DNA of 64,000 nt from Isoetes taiwanensis. Taxonomy: Eukaryota; Streptophyta; Lycopodiopsida; Isoetales; Isoetaceae. Within the stretch, counting starts at the first letter, position 1. Each line of letters starts with the position of its first letter. A program made the translations under genes and the position numbers. The notes under the pieces are model-generated. The model ran no database searches and was not told the DNA's origin. It saw nothing but the letters and a program-made list of their open reading frames with translations. Positions 1 to 12,985 of this stretch are shown one piece after another. The stretch spans positions 6,695,335 through 6,759,334 of the forward strand of contig JAJEKV010000072.1 in assembly GCA_021234155.1 (NCBI GenBank). Direction: 5' to 3'.

Positions 1-984
1 GGATCGTCCACAGTGAATGAGATCAAAAGACTAAAGGCACAAAAATAAACCTTTGTCTTCAACGGAAGTTCGGGCGGATCGAAGAAATCACAGCGAGAGA
101 CATCAGCAGGACCATCAATGTGCCGCCGGAAGAGTGGCGAACGCTCCCCCATAATCCAGATAAGCGGAAGGAATAGGAGTAGTCAACATGGGTTGAGGCA
201 ATGGTAATGTAGCCTTCAATTTTGTCAGGCATGTTGATGATGTTGCACTAAACATTCGAGGTCGGATCCTGGTCCTTTTCTAACAGAAGGCGTGTGCAGT
301 CACGGACCGTTTGAGAAGTGTTAACTGAGGAGGCTTGCCCGGGGGCATGCAGTCGAGAAGCACGGCAATCTCACGGCGTCATCAAAGTTTACATTTACGA
401 ACCTCAAGTAGGCGTGCGGGATAAGCAGTAAAAATGAAGGCGAAATCAAAGAGGCAATCCCCAGGCGTCACGCTCTGGAGTCAGTGAACTTGAGTCACAT
501 AATTTTTCCACGGGTCACGCGTTAGGTTGGCAATATCTTTTCTCCTTGTACTGGAGGTCTTTGGACAACAAGATTGCGTATTAGCAGGAACAAATCATTG
601 AAAGCAGGGCAAAGATATTCCTCAAAAGATTCACTTTTTCCAAAAAGAGCTAAAATGAGGTAAAAATTTTATTTTGGTCATAAGTTGCATTTGACCCCCA
701 AAATCCTCAATTTTTGTGCGAAGAAAATTGGCTATGTCAAGTGACACTTTTCCTAACAATTAAGTTACGAGTGTGTTTTCAGAAAACCACTAATTTAGAG
801 ATGTCGTCCTACCAAAACATTTTGTTAGCTTGGATTTATTATTCCAGAAGGTGCTTTGGGTTTCAATGTGTCTTTTTAATAATATAATATTTCAAAGTAC
901 TGCAAAATTGTATTCAGATACACTTTTTTGCTAATCGAGATATGAGCTGTGATGGGAATACTTGCTTTAGCACTCTTAGAAAGT
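1..984. other. no gene seen; decayed repeat-like DNA
   Basis: All six frames are closed at short intervals and no protein family was recognised. The stretch has the mixed composition of old transposon debris that continues to about 12.7 kb. No LTR boundary, terminal repeat or RNA gene was found. Confidence 0.4.
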
Positions 985-1409
985 CAAAGTGTATTCCGAA
1001 TACTTTTAGTTTTACTCGAAATCAAAGTGTATTCGAGATACCTTCTAACTATACAAATTCACGAGAATCAACGGTGATCTTGCAATTTCCAGTTTCGGCA
1101 TATTCAATGACCTTGCATTTTTTTTTTTTCAATTACTATGAATGATACTTGCGATTTTATTAGTTTCTTTATGTGGGATCTGGGGAGCATTCGTTTAAAT
1201 CTTGAAGGGATTAGCGAAAGGGAAAAATAAACCAACAACACTAGATTTTTTGGCATTGGTGGCCTGTTTTTCCATTTGTTTTGTGTGGATCTGGGGGCAT
1301 GGGTGTAAGAAGCCAAGGGATATTGATATTTTTCTTGCACCAAGTGGGATCTCTTTTGGGTTTTGGTTCAAAGCGATAGAGTGGGAAATGTATTCAGGAA
1401 TACACTTTG
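985..1409. repeat. inverted repeat pair, small hairpin-type element candidate
   Basis: The stretch at 985-1003 starts caaagtgtattcc and the stretch ending at 1409 reads ggaatacactttg, its exact reverse complement. The two arms therefore bracket about 425 bp. Related words occur at about 910-926 and 1024-1043. No target duplication was identified and no coding capacity is seen between the arms. It could be a decayed non-autonomous DNA element or chance clustering of a short motif. Confidence 0.3.
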
Positions 1410-4400
1410 TGCTGGGGTCGTTCTTTTTTTGCGTGCCTTTGCTTCAAAGGCGATCCCTCTTTCTAGAGCTCGGGCTACCATTTCTCACGGATCTTGGCCT
1501 TGGCAATGTTGCTGCTTCTGGTGAATTAAGCTATGGCAGTCTAAATAGTTTTTCAAGGATTCGTTTCAGTTTAGGGTTTGCGGTATAGTTGATTCATGGA
1601 TCATGGCTCTGAGAATATAGAGAGATGGGTTGGGTGCCTTTTTCTTTCATTAGATGGCGTATTTCAAGGATTAATACATGTAGTGTCTAGGCTGAAACAT
1701 ATTCTTCACTCTTTCTTGAGCTTTGGCTTTTATTTTGCATTTAACGGGGCATCTAAGTTAACCGTCGACTTTTGCTTATAGACTCGGTACGCCAAAGATG
1801 AACAATTTTACATTGACTTTTTAGCTGCGAAGTCGGTTCGGTAAGTTATTTTCACCATTTTGTCGTCTGCGAGCCCACATACATGGATTTGATGTCTTTT
1901 ACGAGGAGCTTTGGAGGAAGCACATATGTCTGGGGATCATGACCCGGTATTGATCCAGTTCACGAATCATTGCTTGCCTATTATTGGTGTAATGAGCTTA
2001 ACATGCTTGGTGAGTTCCTCTTATTTGCATTACAAACCTTGACAAGGATAGACCTTGCAATGCGATTGGGATGGTTATTCCTACGTTATTGAGACTCGAT
2101 GGGTGGTAGTACGGTAGTAATCTTAATATTTATGGTGAAGAGTTTGGGGTTGGGTCTAACAAGCTCTCACTTTAGCGGAGTTAGTAAAGGTTTTCTATGT
2201 AGGCAGAAATGCAAGTTGTTCATTTAAGAAATTTTGTAACATTGTTAGATGGTTTATCACCCTAATGTGAATGCTTAAAGGCTTAAAAAGCATGCATGAA
2301 AATCACGAGGAGCCTAAGCGGGGGCATGAAAGGTGTTGTGTTGCGGGGCATGCGGGTCCTTATTTGCGACTAAAAAGAGGTAAATATAAGTTTGTTTGAA
2401 GCTTCAGTGATGCGGATGTGAGGCCGAAAATAGGGCGATCCATACACCCGGCTTATTGCAAAGCTGGGCTTATACAAGGTGCATATAAATTAAGTGGATT
2501 TGTGAACAGGAGTTCCATTCGAGGCAAAGATGGAGAGATCGGACAAAAGACTAGGTGCCAAATGTTTAGCAGACCACCATGTATTACAATGTGCTTTTGC
2601 ATTTGATTCTTGAGAGAGTTAGAGGCGTGTAGTTATATGCTATGTTTTTAATCACATTAAACTTCATCAGCACATGAAGTGTTACATATGTCTCTTGAAT
2701 TTTACATATGTCCTCTTGAATTTTTAATGAGTTGGTACGCAAACGCACCACTTCTATCACTTTAAGTTTACATCCAGTTAAACCATTTAAGTTTTATGCA
2801 TGCATTGCTTGGGCGTCTTTACACGTGCGATTTCAAAGCGTGGCCTTGTTTATGTCCTTAAAGAGTAATGACATAGAGCTGCATGCTTATTGAGAAAACA
2901 ACATTTGTTAGATAATCTAATCTAGTATCGGGCTGTCGCTTGTTCATGCTTAACTTTATGGGAAAACCAACGTGGTGTAGGAAGATGGATTAAATTGGAA
3001 TATTACGTGCCCAACGCCGGTTACAGAACTTAAACATTAAGGTATGAAGTTGATTTTGCATGTATGTTTTGAGGGTGTGGACGTGGGCAAACAATATGAG
3101 TGATTCAAAAGAGGAAAAAAATGTCCAAGAGGATGCCAATGTTTACACAATTGACATGGGAAAATTGGGATTGAGACTAAAAGATAATTAACTTGACCCA
3201 TTAAGACGTAGATGATGGGCCGAATTGTACTAGGTGCTATCTTGCATATGTTGATCTTGAAATTTTAAAACATATATAGAGCATGGTGCGAAAGTACCAT
3301 GTAATTCTTCTAGGCTTGATATGAATGGATGATAATTACAATGAAGGGATCAACCAAGGGTTAGCATTATGTCCTAACATGCTTTGTCTTGGTTAGTAAA
3401 TGCAATATTTCTCCCTTGTTTTATCTTTGGAAAAATGACTACCACACTATTGTGATACGGAATAGCATAAGAGTGCAAGGTCTGACCAGGAATAGCGTGG
3501 GAGTGCACATGCAGCAGATAATCCTGATGCAGATAGCGAGATTCTAAAAACAGCGATTAGGTTTTTTAGACAAATTTAGCATGCTTTCACGGTGCTTTAC
3601 TTCATTTCACACTAGAAACTTTATTTTTAAAACTTTTTAGCACCTTACACTTTTGTTTGGTGCTTTCATTAATTTAACTTAAGTCCTTACAAAATCACCT
3701 CTTTTTTGTCTTGTGTTCACAATTCACCGATGTAAAGAAATAAATATTGTTGAAATAAGCATTATATAAATTGTAATCACCATGATGTTTTGAGCGTAAC
3801 CCTAAAAGCCCCGCTATTTCAAATTGGTTGACATGTTGACTAGTGGTTTGTTTTTTTTGGGGCTAAAATAGCACATATTAAATTGGCAATCAAGTTTTTG
3901 GCGAGAAACCCAAAAGGGCCATTCAAATAATCAATATGATTTTAGAAGGGAATCTTCAAGCGAGGGTCTTTGCCAACACTCGGGTTTAATATCTAACCTT
4001 GTTAGACTTGTGTTGCTCAATAAGGCTGAAGTTGGGATTGAAGGCGAGCCTTTGTTGATGCACCAAAGTAAGTACAGTGCGATCACAGTGCACTTTTGGG
4101 GTCTATGGGGCTGTAGAGGCCTTCTGCTTTTCTTGAAGTTGGGCTTCAAAGTTTGAACTTGTGCGATTTAGCGACTTGAAGGATTCACGAGTCAACCACA
4201 TCCCCGAGGCCGTCGGTAGGTGTGAACCCATTCATAAGAGTACTTGGGATTCTTGGCAACTTTAGAGCAGCGGCTTAGCGAGGCATCTGGCGTCGCGATG
4301 CTTGGTGGCTTGAAGGGTCTTTGTGGTGGTGGAGCAGTTGCCTTGTTTGTGGCCGTTTGGGACACATGATGAGGACTAGAGTGCTTGGTTTACGTAGAAA

Positions 4401-5594
4401 GGAGGAAACAGTAACATCGTGTATTGAAAGGTTAACATGACGAAGAGAAAGAAAGAGGCGTGAAATTATAAACTTTTGATAATTAGAAGGGCTAGCGAGT
4501 GGAATTCGAGAATGAGAAGTTTGTGGGAGGAAATATGTGAATGTAGGGAGCTTGAGATAGCCTCCTGGCAGAAGTTCGGAAAGGGAAGATGGCGGCAGAA
4601 AGGCGGTCTACGCCTAGCGGAAAGCGGTGAAACGACAATTGGGGCCAATCAATGGTAGGTTGGCGAGTAGCGGTGACTACGATATTATAGGATTTTATTG
4701 ATATATGGGTGTTGATAGAATACCGAGTACGCCACCGAAACTTAACTCCGGGGTTTATGAAGCATCAATATTGTGTGAAGCGATACGTTTGCATGATAGC
4801 GAGTGCAAACTTCGGTGACATCAAGATCGTATGGCAGACCAAAGATAAACAAGGGTTGCAAAGGAATATGGGAATACCTCGGAAGTGGGGTGTTGAGTGT
4901 GAAATGGTGGTGCCATCGACCCGCTGTGGTGGTATATGTAGTGATGTGATGTTAACAATGAAGCTGCTTCAACTGGTGGGATTTGGGTAGGAAGTTCCAT
5001 TTGAAATTACGTAGAGTTCAGCGGCGTTCTGCGGCCTTTGCCGCGATTCGAGGGCCAACAAAGGGCTTCACGGAGAGTGAAGTAGTCAGAAAGAGCGGAG
5101 ACTCTAAAAGAGCAGTTCACAGGGCGATGGCAGAAGTGTAGAAAAGAAATTTTAGTGCGGCCATGGCAAAAGATGGCGAGGAAAAAACGGTGATTCAAAG
5201 CGGAGGCGAAAGCAAACGGAGAACCAGCGAGAAGAAACGAAAAAAAGGTTTAGAGGCATAAAAGGTGAAGCCGAAAAATTAATAAAGAAGCGAAGCTGGA
5301 TTGATGGTGCAGTGTCGAAAAGATGCAAGGTGATTGAAACAAAGGTGGCTAGATCAAACAACAAAGGGAGAAAGGTGAAACGGTGGAGATGAAGCGTGAA
5401 GTGATGGGATGTAAACAGTGTAGATTTTGTCCGGCGGCGTGAAAGATAACATTTAATCTTTGTCAACTGAGGATATCGTAAAGAATACCGAAAGTCATAG
5501 CTAGATATCTGTGGGGAAAATCTGATTCGCTTTATTCGCTCACGTTAGCGTTATTGATTGGTCCGCATTCGACCAAAGGACTTCCTCGATTGGC
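1410..5594. other. long stretch without a recognised gene
   Basis: Only short open frames occur (for example up to 1588 on the plus strand and 5152-5466 on the minus strand). They are low-complexity, rich in Ser, Phe and Leu, and match no family known to me. No splice-linked exon series, LTR pair or RNA gene was recognised. Given the neighbours it is best read as degraded retrotransposon or intergenic DNA. Confidence 0.4.
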
Positions 5595-5602
5595 TATATA
5601 AA
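5595..5602 (+). promoter_or_regulatory. TATA-box-like site
   Basis: The octamer tatataaa follows gattgg words at about 5555 and 5588 that resemble CCAAT boxes read in reverse. No convincing reading frame follows: the 5604-5891 frame is short and unrecognised. An LTR promoter of a decayed element is the likeliest origin. Confidence 0.25.
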
Positions 5603-6386
5603 GGTGGCAGGGGGGAGTAAGCGAAGGCATCGATGGCATTTCGGCATGGTTCTTCTTGGTTTAAACGGGGCTGCACTATGCCCTGGCTGTCGAGGAGTGG
5701 ATTACACCAAGATGGGTGTAGGACCTACGGCGCCCTGTCGTGGCGTGAGAATGGGCGAAATTTCGGTGTCGCGGATAGTTGGGCTGTATCCGGAGCCGAA
5801 TAGCGGGATGGAGGTGGTTACACTTGCTCGGCCCGGGATCTGGCCAGAACCTCACACATCTGGCGCATCACCTCGGCTCCAAACGGGGTAGAGGGTTTTT
5901 CTTCTTAGGGCAGTAGTAGATAGGGCGCTCGAGCCCGTTTTTTGTATATAGAGGCGGTGATAGGAAATATTTGTTTCCTTTATTTTGTAAAATTTCTATA
6001 ATATAAATATCTTGTTGGTTTAGTCACTATGTTGTGTCGCGTTAATGCGGAACAACATACGTTTGTGGATGTGCACTACGTTGTATAAATGTTTTGGCCG
6101 AAAGCCATTAACCGGTCTTAGGTAATGGAGTGCCATCTAACTCGATAGCCAGGTTGAAAAGCGGTAGGTCGAACCACTTGAACAATTTGATAAGGGCCAA
6201 GCCAGCGAGAAAAAGTTTTTGCAATAAATTAAAGAAGAACCGTCTCCTTAGTTGAATGTTTTTGTCTTCGGTAGTTTGTCATGTAAGGATTTTTGCAAGC
6301 GTTGTCCATGAAGAACGAAGATATAAGCGCATCTCTTCTAAGTTCATCCAAAGCTTGTTCCAATTACATTAAACCCTTTCTTTGAG
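5603..6386. other. no gene seen; downstream flank of the minus-strand Gypsy remnant
   Basis: On the minus strand this lies just beyond the integrase remnant, so it should hold the polyprotein tail and 3' LTR. Neither a polypurine tract nor an LTR end could be placed with confidence. Confidence 0.3.
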
Positions 6387-7089
6387 TCACGGCCAGTTAT
6401 GGGGCGTGGCAGTTGAAAGCAGTGTTGGAAATATGTATTCAAGCGGCATGAGAGCTTCTTGACCATAAACCAATTTGAAAGGGTGTAACACGGCTATTTT
6501 GAAACAAGTATTGTAAGCCCAAAGAGCGATTAGGAAGTTTGTTTTGCCGGTCGGTCTGAGAAGCATCACAAATTTTCTTGAAATTGTGACGAGTTTTGTT
6601 TGTGCTACGCCAAACCATTCCCTTGAGGATAGTAAGGGTGTGCTCTTGTGATGATGTATGTCGAGGAGATAATCCCGTCGGCTCATGATGGTATGATTGA
6701 TAAAATGGACACCACGATCCTTGACCCGGCTCAGATAAGAGCGGCCGAATCAGCGTGATGAGTTGTTGATAGAGGACAGGCGTGGCGGCGGCGGTGTTGT
6801 CACGGAAGTGTAAACTTCCGCCCATTTAGTAGCGTGGTCGGTGAGAACGAATGTAGCGAACGCGAGGTGTGCAGCATGAAGGGCTCGATGGGTCCCACAA
6901 AATCCATTCTACATTCTTTGAAGGGAAGTGAAGCGTGGCGGCCGGCGTCAAAGGGAAGCGTCCGCGGGCGTGGGCGATCCCTGGCCGGCAAGCATCACCG
7001 CGTCTTGGCGTGGGGCGTGAAAGCGTCTTTGAAGCGTGGAATACAAAAAATAACCAATGAGAAAAGTTGCGTGGCGTGAGTGTCACCAT
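6387..7089 (-). pseudogene. Ty3/Gypsy integrase remnant
   Basis: Broken minus-strand frames carry typical Gypsy integrase landmarks in the right order. CRMDFVGPIEPF, the first catalytic-Asp strand, lies near 6,900. A degraded SDRG-type stretch lies near 6,710. LWAYNTCFKI and HPFKLVYGQEALMPLEY, the conserved tail of the core domain, lie at about 6,430-6,540. These normally form the DDE integrase that inserts retrotransposon cDNA. Here they are split among two minus-strand frames with stops and frameshifts, so no protein can be made. Family assignment is firm from the motif order; the lineage within Gypsy is not resolved. Confidence 0.75.
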
Positions 7090-7718
7090 GAAAATGTCCT
7101 ACCGCCGAGGCCTTCATGGGCTTCTTTCGGATAATATCGGGACCTCATGAGGTTTCTGGTACGTCGAAGAAGATGGGTATCCTTACCCTTCAATGAAATT
7201 GAGTTCCATTTGGCGTATGAGTTTGGTTTGTCGATTAATGCGCATCATATTCTTGAGAAACGTCTCAGCAAAAGGCAGAGACATCGACATGGACATGAAA
7301 GGGCTTGTCCCATTGAGGAACAAACTAGGAGACTGAGTAAGCAAAGAGCTTCAAGCTGTTGGAAGCGACATCGCTGAAATTCAAGCCCGGTGGATTCATC
7401 ACCGTGGGATTTATGAATGGGATGCAGTGAAGCGTGTTTCCTTTATATTGGTAGTGCTTGATCCTTGACTTACGGTGATTTTAGCGAGGATCGTGGTGAT
7501 ACCACGCTGGCGACCACATGTCCCCAACGAGAACACACGAGAGTGACACAAAAGGTGCATTTCTCGAGATTGAGACTATCTGGGACTCATCACATTTACG
7601 AAAGACAAGTTCAATTTGTATCCAAATGAATTGACCATGGGCGTAGGCCCGAAGTCATCTTGAAAATTTGCAAGAAGGGATTTTCCTTCATAAAATCACG
7701 AAAAGCGGAGAAGCATGA
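7090..7718 (-). mobile_element. degraded Gypsy region between reverse transcriptase and integrase
   Basis: By position this should encode the RNase H and connection part of the minus-strand Gypsy polyprotein. I did not recognise intact RNase H motifs. The call rests only on recognisable reverse transcriptase upstream and integrase downstream on the same strand. Confidence 0.35.
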
Positions 7719-8045
7719 TCACGTTGAAAGCGTGGATGGAGAGTTTGATAATCCAAAAGGAACCACCTTAGCCAGGCAAAAAGTGCCCCGCGGGGGTGGT
7801 GAAGGTAGTCTTGAGTTGATCGATTCTTTGATTGAGATGCGATTGTAGCGAAAAACCATCCATGAAGGAGTACATCTCATGTCCAGCAACCTCTTCGGAG
7901 CACAGTACGTGAAGGAAGGAAAATGATCCTTTCCGTGGCACGATTGAGTTTTTGTTAGTCCCCACCTGGCGGATCTTACCATTGTGTTTGAGTGCAATGA
8001 CGATGGGGGCTCACCCACTCGAGAATATTTGACCTCATAGATCAA
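7719..8045 (-). pseudogene. Ty3/Gypsy reverse transcriptase remnant
   Basis: Minus-strand translations alternate between frames but give VAGHEMYSFMDGFS, DQLKTTFTTP and VVPFGLSNSPST. These are the palm-domain blocks of a Gypsy reverse transcriptase around the first catalytic Asp (in FMDGFS) and the PFGL(S/C)NAP block. The YxDD block should follow at lower coordinates but was not found intact. At least two frame changes occur inside 330 bp. It belongs to the same dead polyprotein as the integrase remnant at 6.4-7.1 kb. Confidence 0.75.
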
Positions 8046-11000
8046 ACCTGCGGCAAGGAGTTTGTCAATTTACGCCTTGGCGATCGCGGTAATTGGGGTT
8101 GGCCCGTCGCATGCGTTAACTAGGCCCGAAGATGCATCGGACTTGGTAGAATGGTGGGGATTCCCCAAGGTTTTGTTGTCCCCGAAGATCTGCAGCTCGG
8201 TGAAATGTGTTTGAACTTTTTGAAAAGACGTGAAGCTTTTGTTACGGTAGGGTGTGGGAAGATTGGCAGCAATCAGGACGGTGTGCCTAAGTCCACAATC
8301 TCTACGTCGGTCACGAATATGGGATAACTTCCATGTCTGGACAATATGGCGGGGAGGTTGGCTTATATGGGGATCGCGTGGCTGCGTGAGTGAAAAAGAG
8401 GTTCTTGGAGTTTCCTCAAAAGCGGTTGCTTCATGACGTGATGTACTTCCACGAGGGCTGCGAAGGGAGGTTGACGTCACGAAAAGTGATCAACGTTGGA
8501 TTACGTGCAAGGAGCCGGGTAAGGGTCAAAGCAAAGCAGCCGGCTGAGGTCTGATCAGAGTCATTTCTCCCCAGGATCGGCATACTTTCGGGGTAGGATA
8601 GCGAAGGCGGAACTACGCCCGGTGGAGCTGAACTTGATAAATATTAAAGGCTTCCACCGAGTGGGTGTCGGAGAGGGTTCAACATTGGCGGAAATGATTT
8701 TGCGGTTCCAAGTCCAGCGTGGCATTGAGGTGACCATGTTGATGACTAAGCGTCCGGGTAGCCCGGTAATGAATGCTCTTGGCACGGAGAAAATACGCCG
8801 ACCAACATTTCATAATCACCGGACTTCCCTTCTTCCAAACACCAAATTCAGAATCGAAGGATCACCTATGTTGATGTGAAGGCGTGGCATATGAGTCTAA
8901 ATTGATATGGCCATTAGCCCGGTTGATGTCATATGGGAGACGCGATAGAGTTGTTTGATGCCCATTTGTTTATGAGTTTGCTCGAGTGATGAGATTGACC
9001 GGCACCTCCCGTCAGGTGAACATGATTGACTTGTTGATTGCCGTGGCATGGGCCGAGTGGGAGTAGAGGTAAAGAAACAGCCCAACCAAAAGCGGTCGAG
9101 GTGGTACTGGTCATGAGGCGGAATGAGTTTCAAAATTGTAGCCAAGCAAGGAATTTTTGATTTTTGGCTAGCTCCTCTTGGAGTTCGAGGCACATGTAGA
9201 AAAAGGATCGTGGATCCACGAGGTCGCGAGAAGATGCGTGGTAAGGAAGCGGCAACTTTGAGTAAGTCAACCTCCGCTGGCGATATTGGGATATATCACG
9301 GGGCGTGGAGGTTGAGGCGTGGAAGGTCGTCTTGTCGTTGTTGAGCTCGTGGTGGCATGGACATTAGCCAACGCGTGCGACCTTCAGCAGCTTGCATGAG
9401 GGGTTCAAAATACTTTAGCGAACTTTAGGCATGACATTCGGCATGAGTTTCTCAAGTCAGTGCAAAATGGACCTTTTATTACTACGCGCGGGAATGGCGT
9501 CGGCGCAAAGCGAGTTCGCGTGCCATTAGGAATAATAGTTAGGGGCGTGTATACAGTCGCTGAAACCAAACCAACCAATTTGATGCATTTGGTAGGAGGA
9601 TTAAGAGCACGAAAAATTTCTTCTGTGCTTGTTGATCCACTCGGGGTTGATTGGCGGGAAGCGAGGTTGATAAGCGTGGTCTTGTGTAGTGCTCCGGCTG
9701 GGCCTTGAGCCTTGTTTACCATTAGCAATCGAGGATTGTGAGTAGCCCGTGGCGGGTGATGTGAATACGATTAGTGCGGGAAGCTGCACGAACTTGGGAA
9801 GTTGAGGATGCCCGTGGTGGTATGACCCCCATTCTTGGCGGTGATAACTTGAGCTTTGAAGGATCAAGAGCGTGTGTTGGGTCCCGTTGTTGCTCACGAT
9901 TTGCTGATAGAGTTGATTGGGTTGCTTTGTAGTGGTGGCTCTTTGATATGGCGTTGGTCTTTGAGGTATTCATTTTGCACTTGATAAACCATCTTGTTGT
10001 TGTTCTTGCCCGGAAAAGGTGTAGGATGAGTCGCGAGGTGCATTCTTAGTGGCATGATTGCACATGTTGCGGCGTTTACAATGGCGAATTACGTGGTGGA
10101 GTTACGCTCATTAATAAATTAGCCTTGATATTTCTGAATATGGCACCCGAATCATTTGCTGGCTATGATTGGCGTGTTGAGGTTGAAACGGCGATGCAGG
10201 AACCATAGCGGAGTGAAATGAAAAGGGAGCTCTGAAGAGCCGCGCCGCGAGGAGAAGCATTGGCCCGAGTGATTGAAGAGCAAGATCGATGCTTTGCTCA
10301 AAGTCTTGAGCGCCGGTATTGATCCTTGAAGTCGATAGCTGGAGAATCCTTGGAAAGCAGACCAGATGCAGCTACGTAGTAAGGAGTACTCCTTGAGTTT
10401 CTTTGGCTTAGTCGAAACTGATGCGCAAAAATCGGCGGGAACTTCAGAGTAGGCTCTTGTTGAAAGGTCATTGAGTTGCGAGATGAAGTTGATCATCATC
10501 GTGAGGTCCCATAGTGAAAAAGCGATTTTCATTTGGACCAATCTTGTTCCGGTGGCTTTTGTTGGACGCGGAAAGAGCCATTGATGAGAAACCACACGCA
10601 ATGTAGTGAAAAAATGTGGAAATTTGTTTGATTGAGGTTGCGCATGATGACCATTCAGGACAACCCGAGCCTCAAATTCTTCCATGTGAGCTGAGCACTT
10701 TGGTCTAAGTTTGTGCCTTTAGGTGTTGCCAAAAGGTGGGATAAAGTGCGACAGAGTGCGAAAGGTAGAGGAGTAAAGAATGTTTGGGGCAGGAACATGA
10801 TAGTGAGGATATTGAGGTGGAGTTGGAGGGGGTATGGTGCTGAAAGACCTGGCGAAGGGAGGGTGTGAGGGTGGAGTGTGGAGGTGCTGATCATTGGGTT
10901 TGAGTGCGTAAGATTGTGGGGAAGAAGCGATTGGGGAGGAAAGGTGGGAAGGGAAAATCACGGGGAGGAGCAAAGAGACATGTGGATATCCTGTCTACGG

Positions 11001-11293
11001 TGGGAGATGATGGTTGTGAAAGCTGAAGGCGTGCGGAAAAGTGATGGATGAAAATGTTACGGGAGTATGAAAAGTAGGTTGAAGCGAGGTGATTAGGCCG
11101 GATGGGGCTCACGATAGTGATGAGAGGCCGAAACATGAAGCAATGTTGCGCTTGAGTGGAGAGAATTTGGGCCAGGAACATGAAAACCGAGGTGGGTGGC
11201 GCCAGCCGGAAGCCCTAGACGAATGTAGCCTCCAATATCACTTGAGATCCATACATATCCTGAAACGGCTTTCCCGTCGATGATGGCGCTCAA
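8046..11293 (-). mobile_element. probable gag and protease part of the minus-strand Gypsy remnant
   Basis: This lies upstream, on the minus strand, of the reverse transcriptase remnant, so gag and protease are expected. The longest minus-strand frame here, 10,152-10,685, is open for 177 codons but shows no recognisable zinc knuckle or protease D(T/S)G motif. The call therefore rests on position. Many stops and frameshifts indicate an old insertion. Confidence 0.35.
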
Positions 11294-12705
11294 TCGAAAC
11301 GTCGTCAGGAAAAAGGATGCTCTGGCGTGAAGTTCAGACGGTTATAGCGAAAGGCGCAAAATCGAACCGAGCAGCGGCGGCAGGTGTTTGAAGTGCGGGT
11401 TGAAGGGAACTCCCTGCAAAGACATGACCCTCTGTGAGGACCTTTAACTTGGATCTAACAAAGAAGGGAAGGAGAATCAGGGGGACTATGTCATTAGGAT
11501 TTAAGAAAAACAAAGAAGAAAAGCGAGATAGAAAGAACAATGGAGGAAAATGATATGCTTCTTGATATCAATGATGAACATACATGAGCTCTATGTCGAG
11601 AAAGGCCCGAAGAGAGACAAGACTCAAAACTCATCTAGCCCTCATATGCTAGCTCTACTCATATATATATAGTACAATGGCCTTTGGCCCAATATGAACA
11701 CCTCTGTTGATCGGTGCCGACTCACGGAAGAGGCGATTCTGAGGAATGTTGGCCGGTGTCTCTTGAAGTGCTAGAATCTGGCCCGGCCTCGGCCTTGGCG
11801 GTGTGACCCCTCACTTATTACGGCGCCTCTTGATGAGGCTGCTTTGCTTGGTCTTCGCGGGGGCCTTGGATGGGTGACGCGCGTGGTTGGCTGGGATCCT
11901 TGAGCTTGACTGGTCCGTGGTATGCATGAATAGTCCTGTACCGAGGAGGCACGGGGACTAACATATCTATGAAAGCGAAGAGCTATTGCCTCGGTGAGGC
12001 GGGGTCCCATCATCACCAGGTAGAACGTAATGGTTGGACCTTCTGAGGATGGAGGCCCGAAGAAATTCCGGCATGAGAATATGTCGGTGTTGCCACATCG
12101 TGGTAAGAAGGATGAAGCACCATGCTACGCAGAAGGTGTCAGGCATATCATATCCGAGCAACACATCTTACGATCTTAGATGCTCTGGCTTGCCATTTGC
12201 AATCAGTGCAGCATCGCTGATAGTTTACGTCGCATCCATTTGCAAGTCTGGTGAAGAATTGCGGGGACAAAGGATGAGAGCCACGAGGGTTTTCATGTGG
12301 GGTTTTCATCGATGAAGTAAAGACATTGTATAAAAAATAACATTCTTTGGTGTGGTTTTAATACTTTGTGTCTTTTGTCATAGGTCGGATTAGCTCCATG
12401 AGGCGTTAAAATACTTCCTTCCTACCATGATGTCAACTACTCCTCAATAATAATACTAGCTAGGAGCTTGGAAAATATGGGCGGCCATGATCATGCGATA
12501 ATTAGGATCATTCTTATCATATGCTTTGTAGTGGTATGACCTTCTTGATAGCCCAAGTTTAAGCGATCTTTATTACAAAGCTTGATTTAAAGAAGCATTG
12601 ATGATTGGAAGCAATAGCGGACCACCCATTTAGCATTATGCTTGCAAACCTTAGTCGGAGACACGCCATTGGATAGATATCGCAGACATTCTTTGACTTC
12701 CTTCT
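11294..12705. other. possible 5' LTR and flank of the minus-strand Gypsy remnant
   Basis: An alternating AT run (tatatata, 11,662-11,671), followed on the minus strand by a pyrimidine-rich stretch to about 11,430, resembles the U3/R/U5 layout of a plant LTR. No paired LTR copy or target duplication was found, so the boundaries are unknown. No gene was recognised in the rest of the interval. Confidence 0.3.
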
Positions 12706-12814
12706 CCGACCAAAGGAGAGTATCTGCTTCTTGAAAGATTAAAGAAGAAATGTCAAGATGAAATGTTCTTTTTTGCCTCAGCTCATTATTTTTCAATACT
12801 AATATCGAATTGAA

Positions 12815-12985
12815 TTGCATTGAATGGACTTTTATCATCCAATGAGGCCAGTAGGCCTATGGGTCTCAATCAAGGAGCATAGCAAAATATTACTGTTAAG
12901 ATTAAAAAATCCCCTCTCGAAGGGTTTTCGAGGGAAAAACCTTTATAGTAATAAGGATGCTGACGAAGTGTACAATGATACATTT
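12815..12985. repeat. short dispersed repeat, copy 1
   Basis: Member of a family of about 130-170 bp sharing a tttatc(g/a)tccaa head, a cctatggg(t/a)ctcaat middle and an aaaaggttttcgagg tail followed by aataa. Other copies lie near 15,795, 17,690, 39,030 and 46,535. Confidence 0.6.

Noticed and set aside
1202-1588. 128-codon open frame on the plus strand
   Set aside because: No ATG start in good context, low-complexity hydrophobic composition, and it overlaps an inverted-repeat structure. No homologue recognised.
5152-5466. 104-codon minus-strand frame rich in Phe, Ser and Leu
   Set aside because: It is the complement of a purine-rich (gaaag) stretch, so the frame is open by composition alone.
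10152-10685. 177-codon minus-strand frame as a free-standing gene
   Set aside because: It lies in the expected gag position of the decayed Gypsy element and shows no independent start, promoter or family, so it was treated as part of that element.
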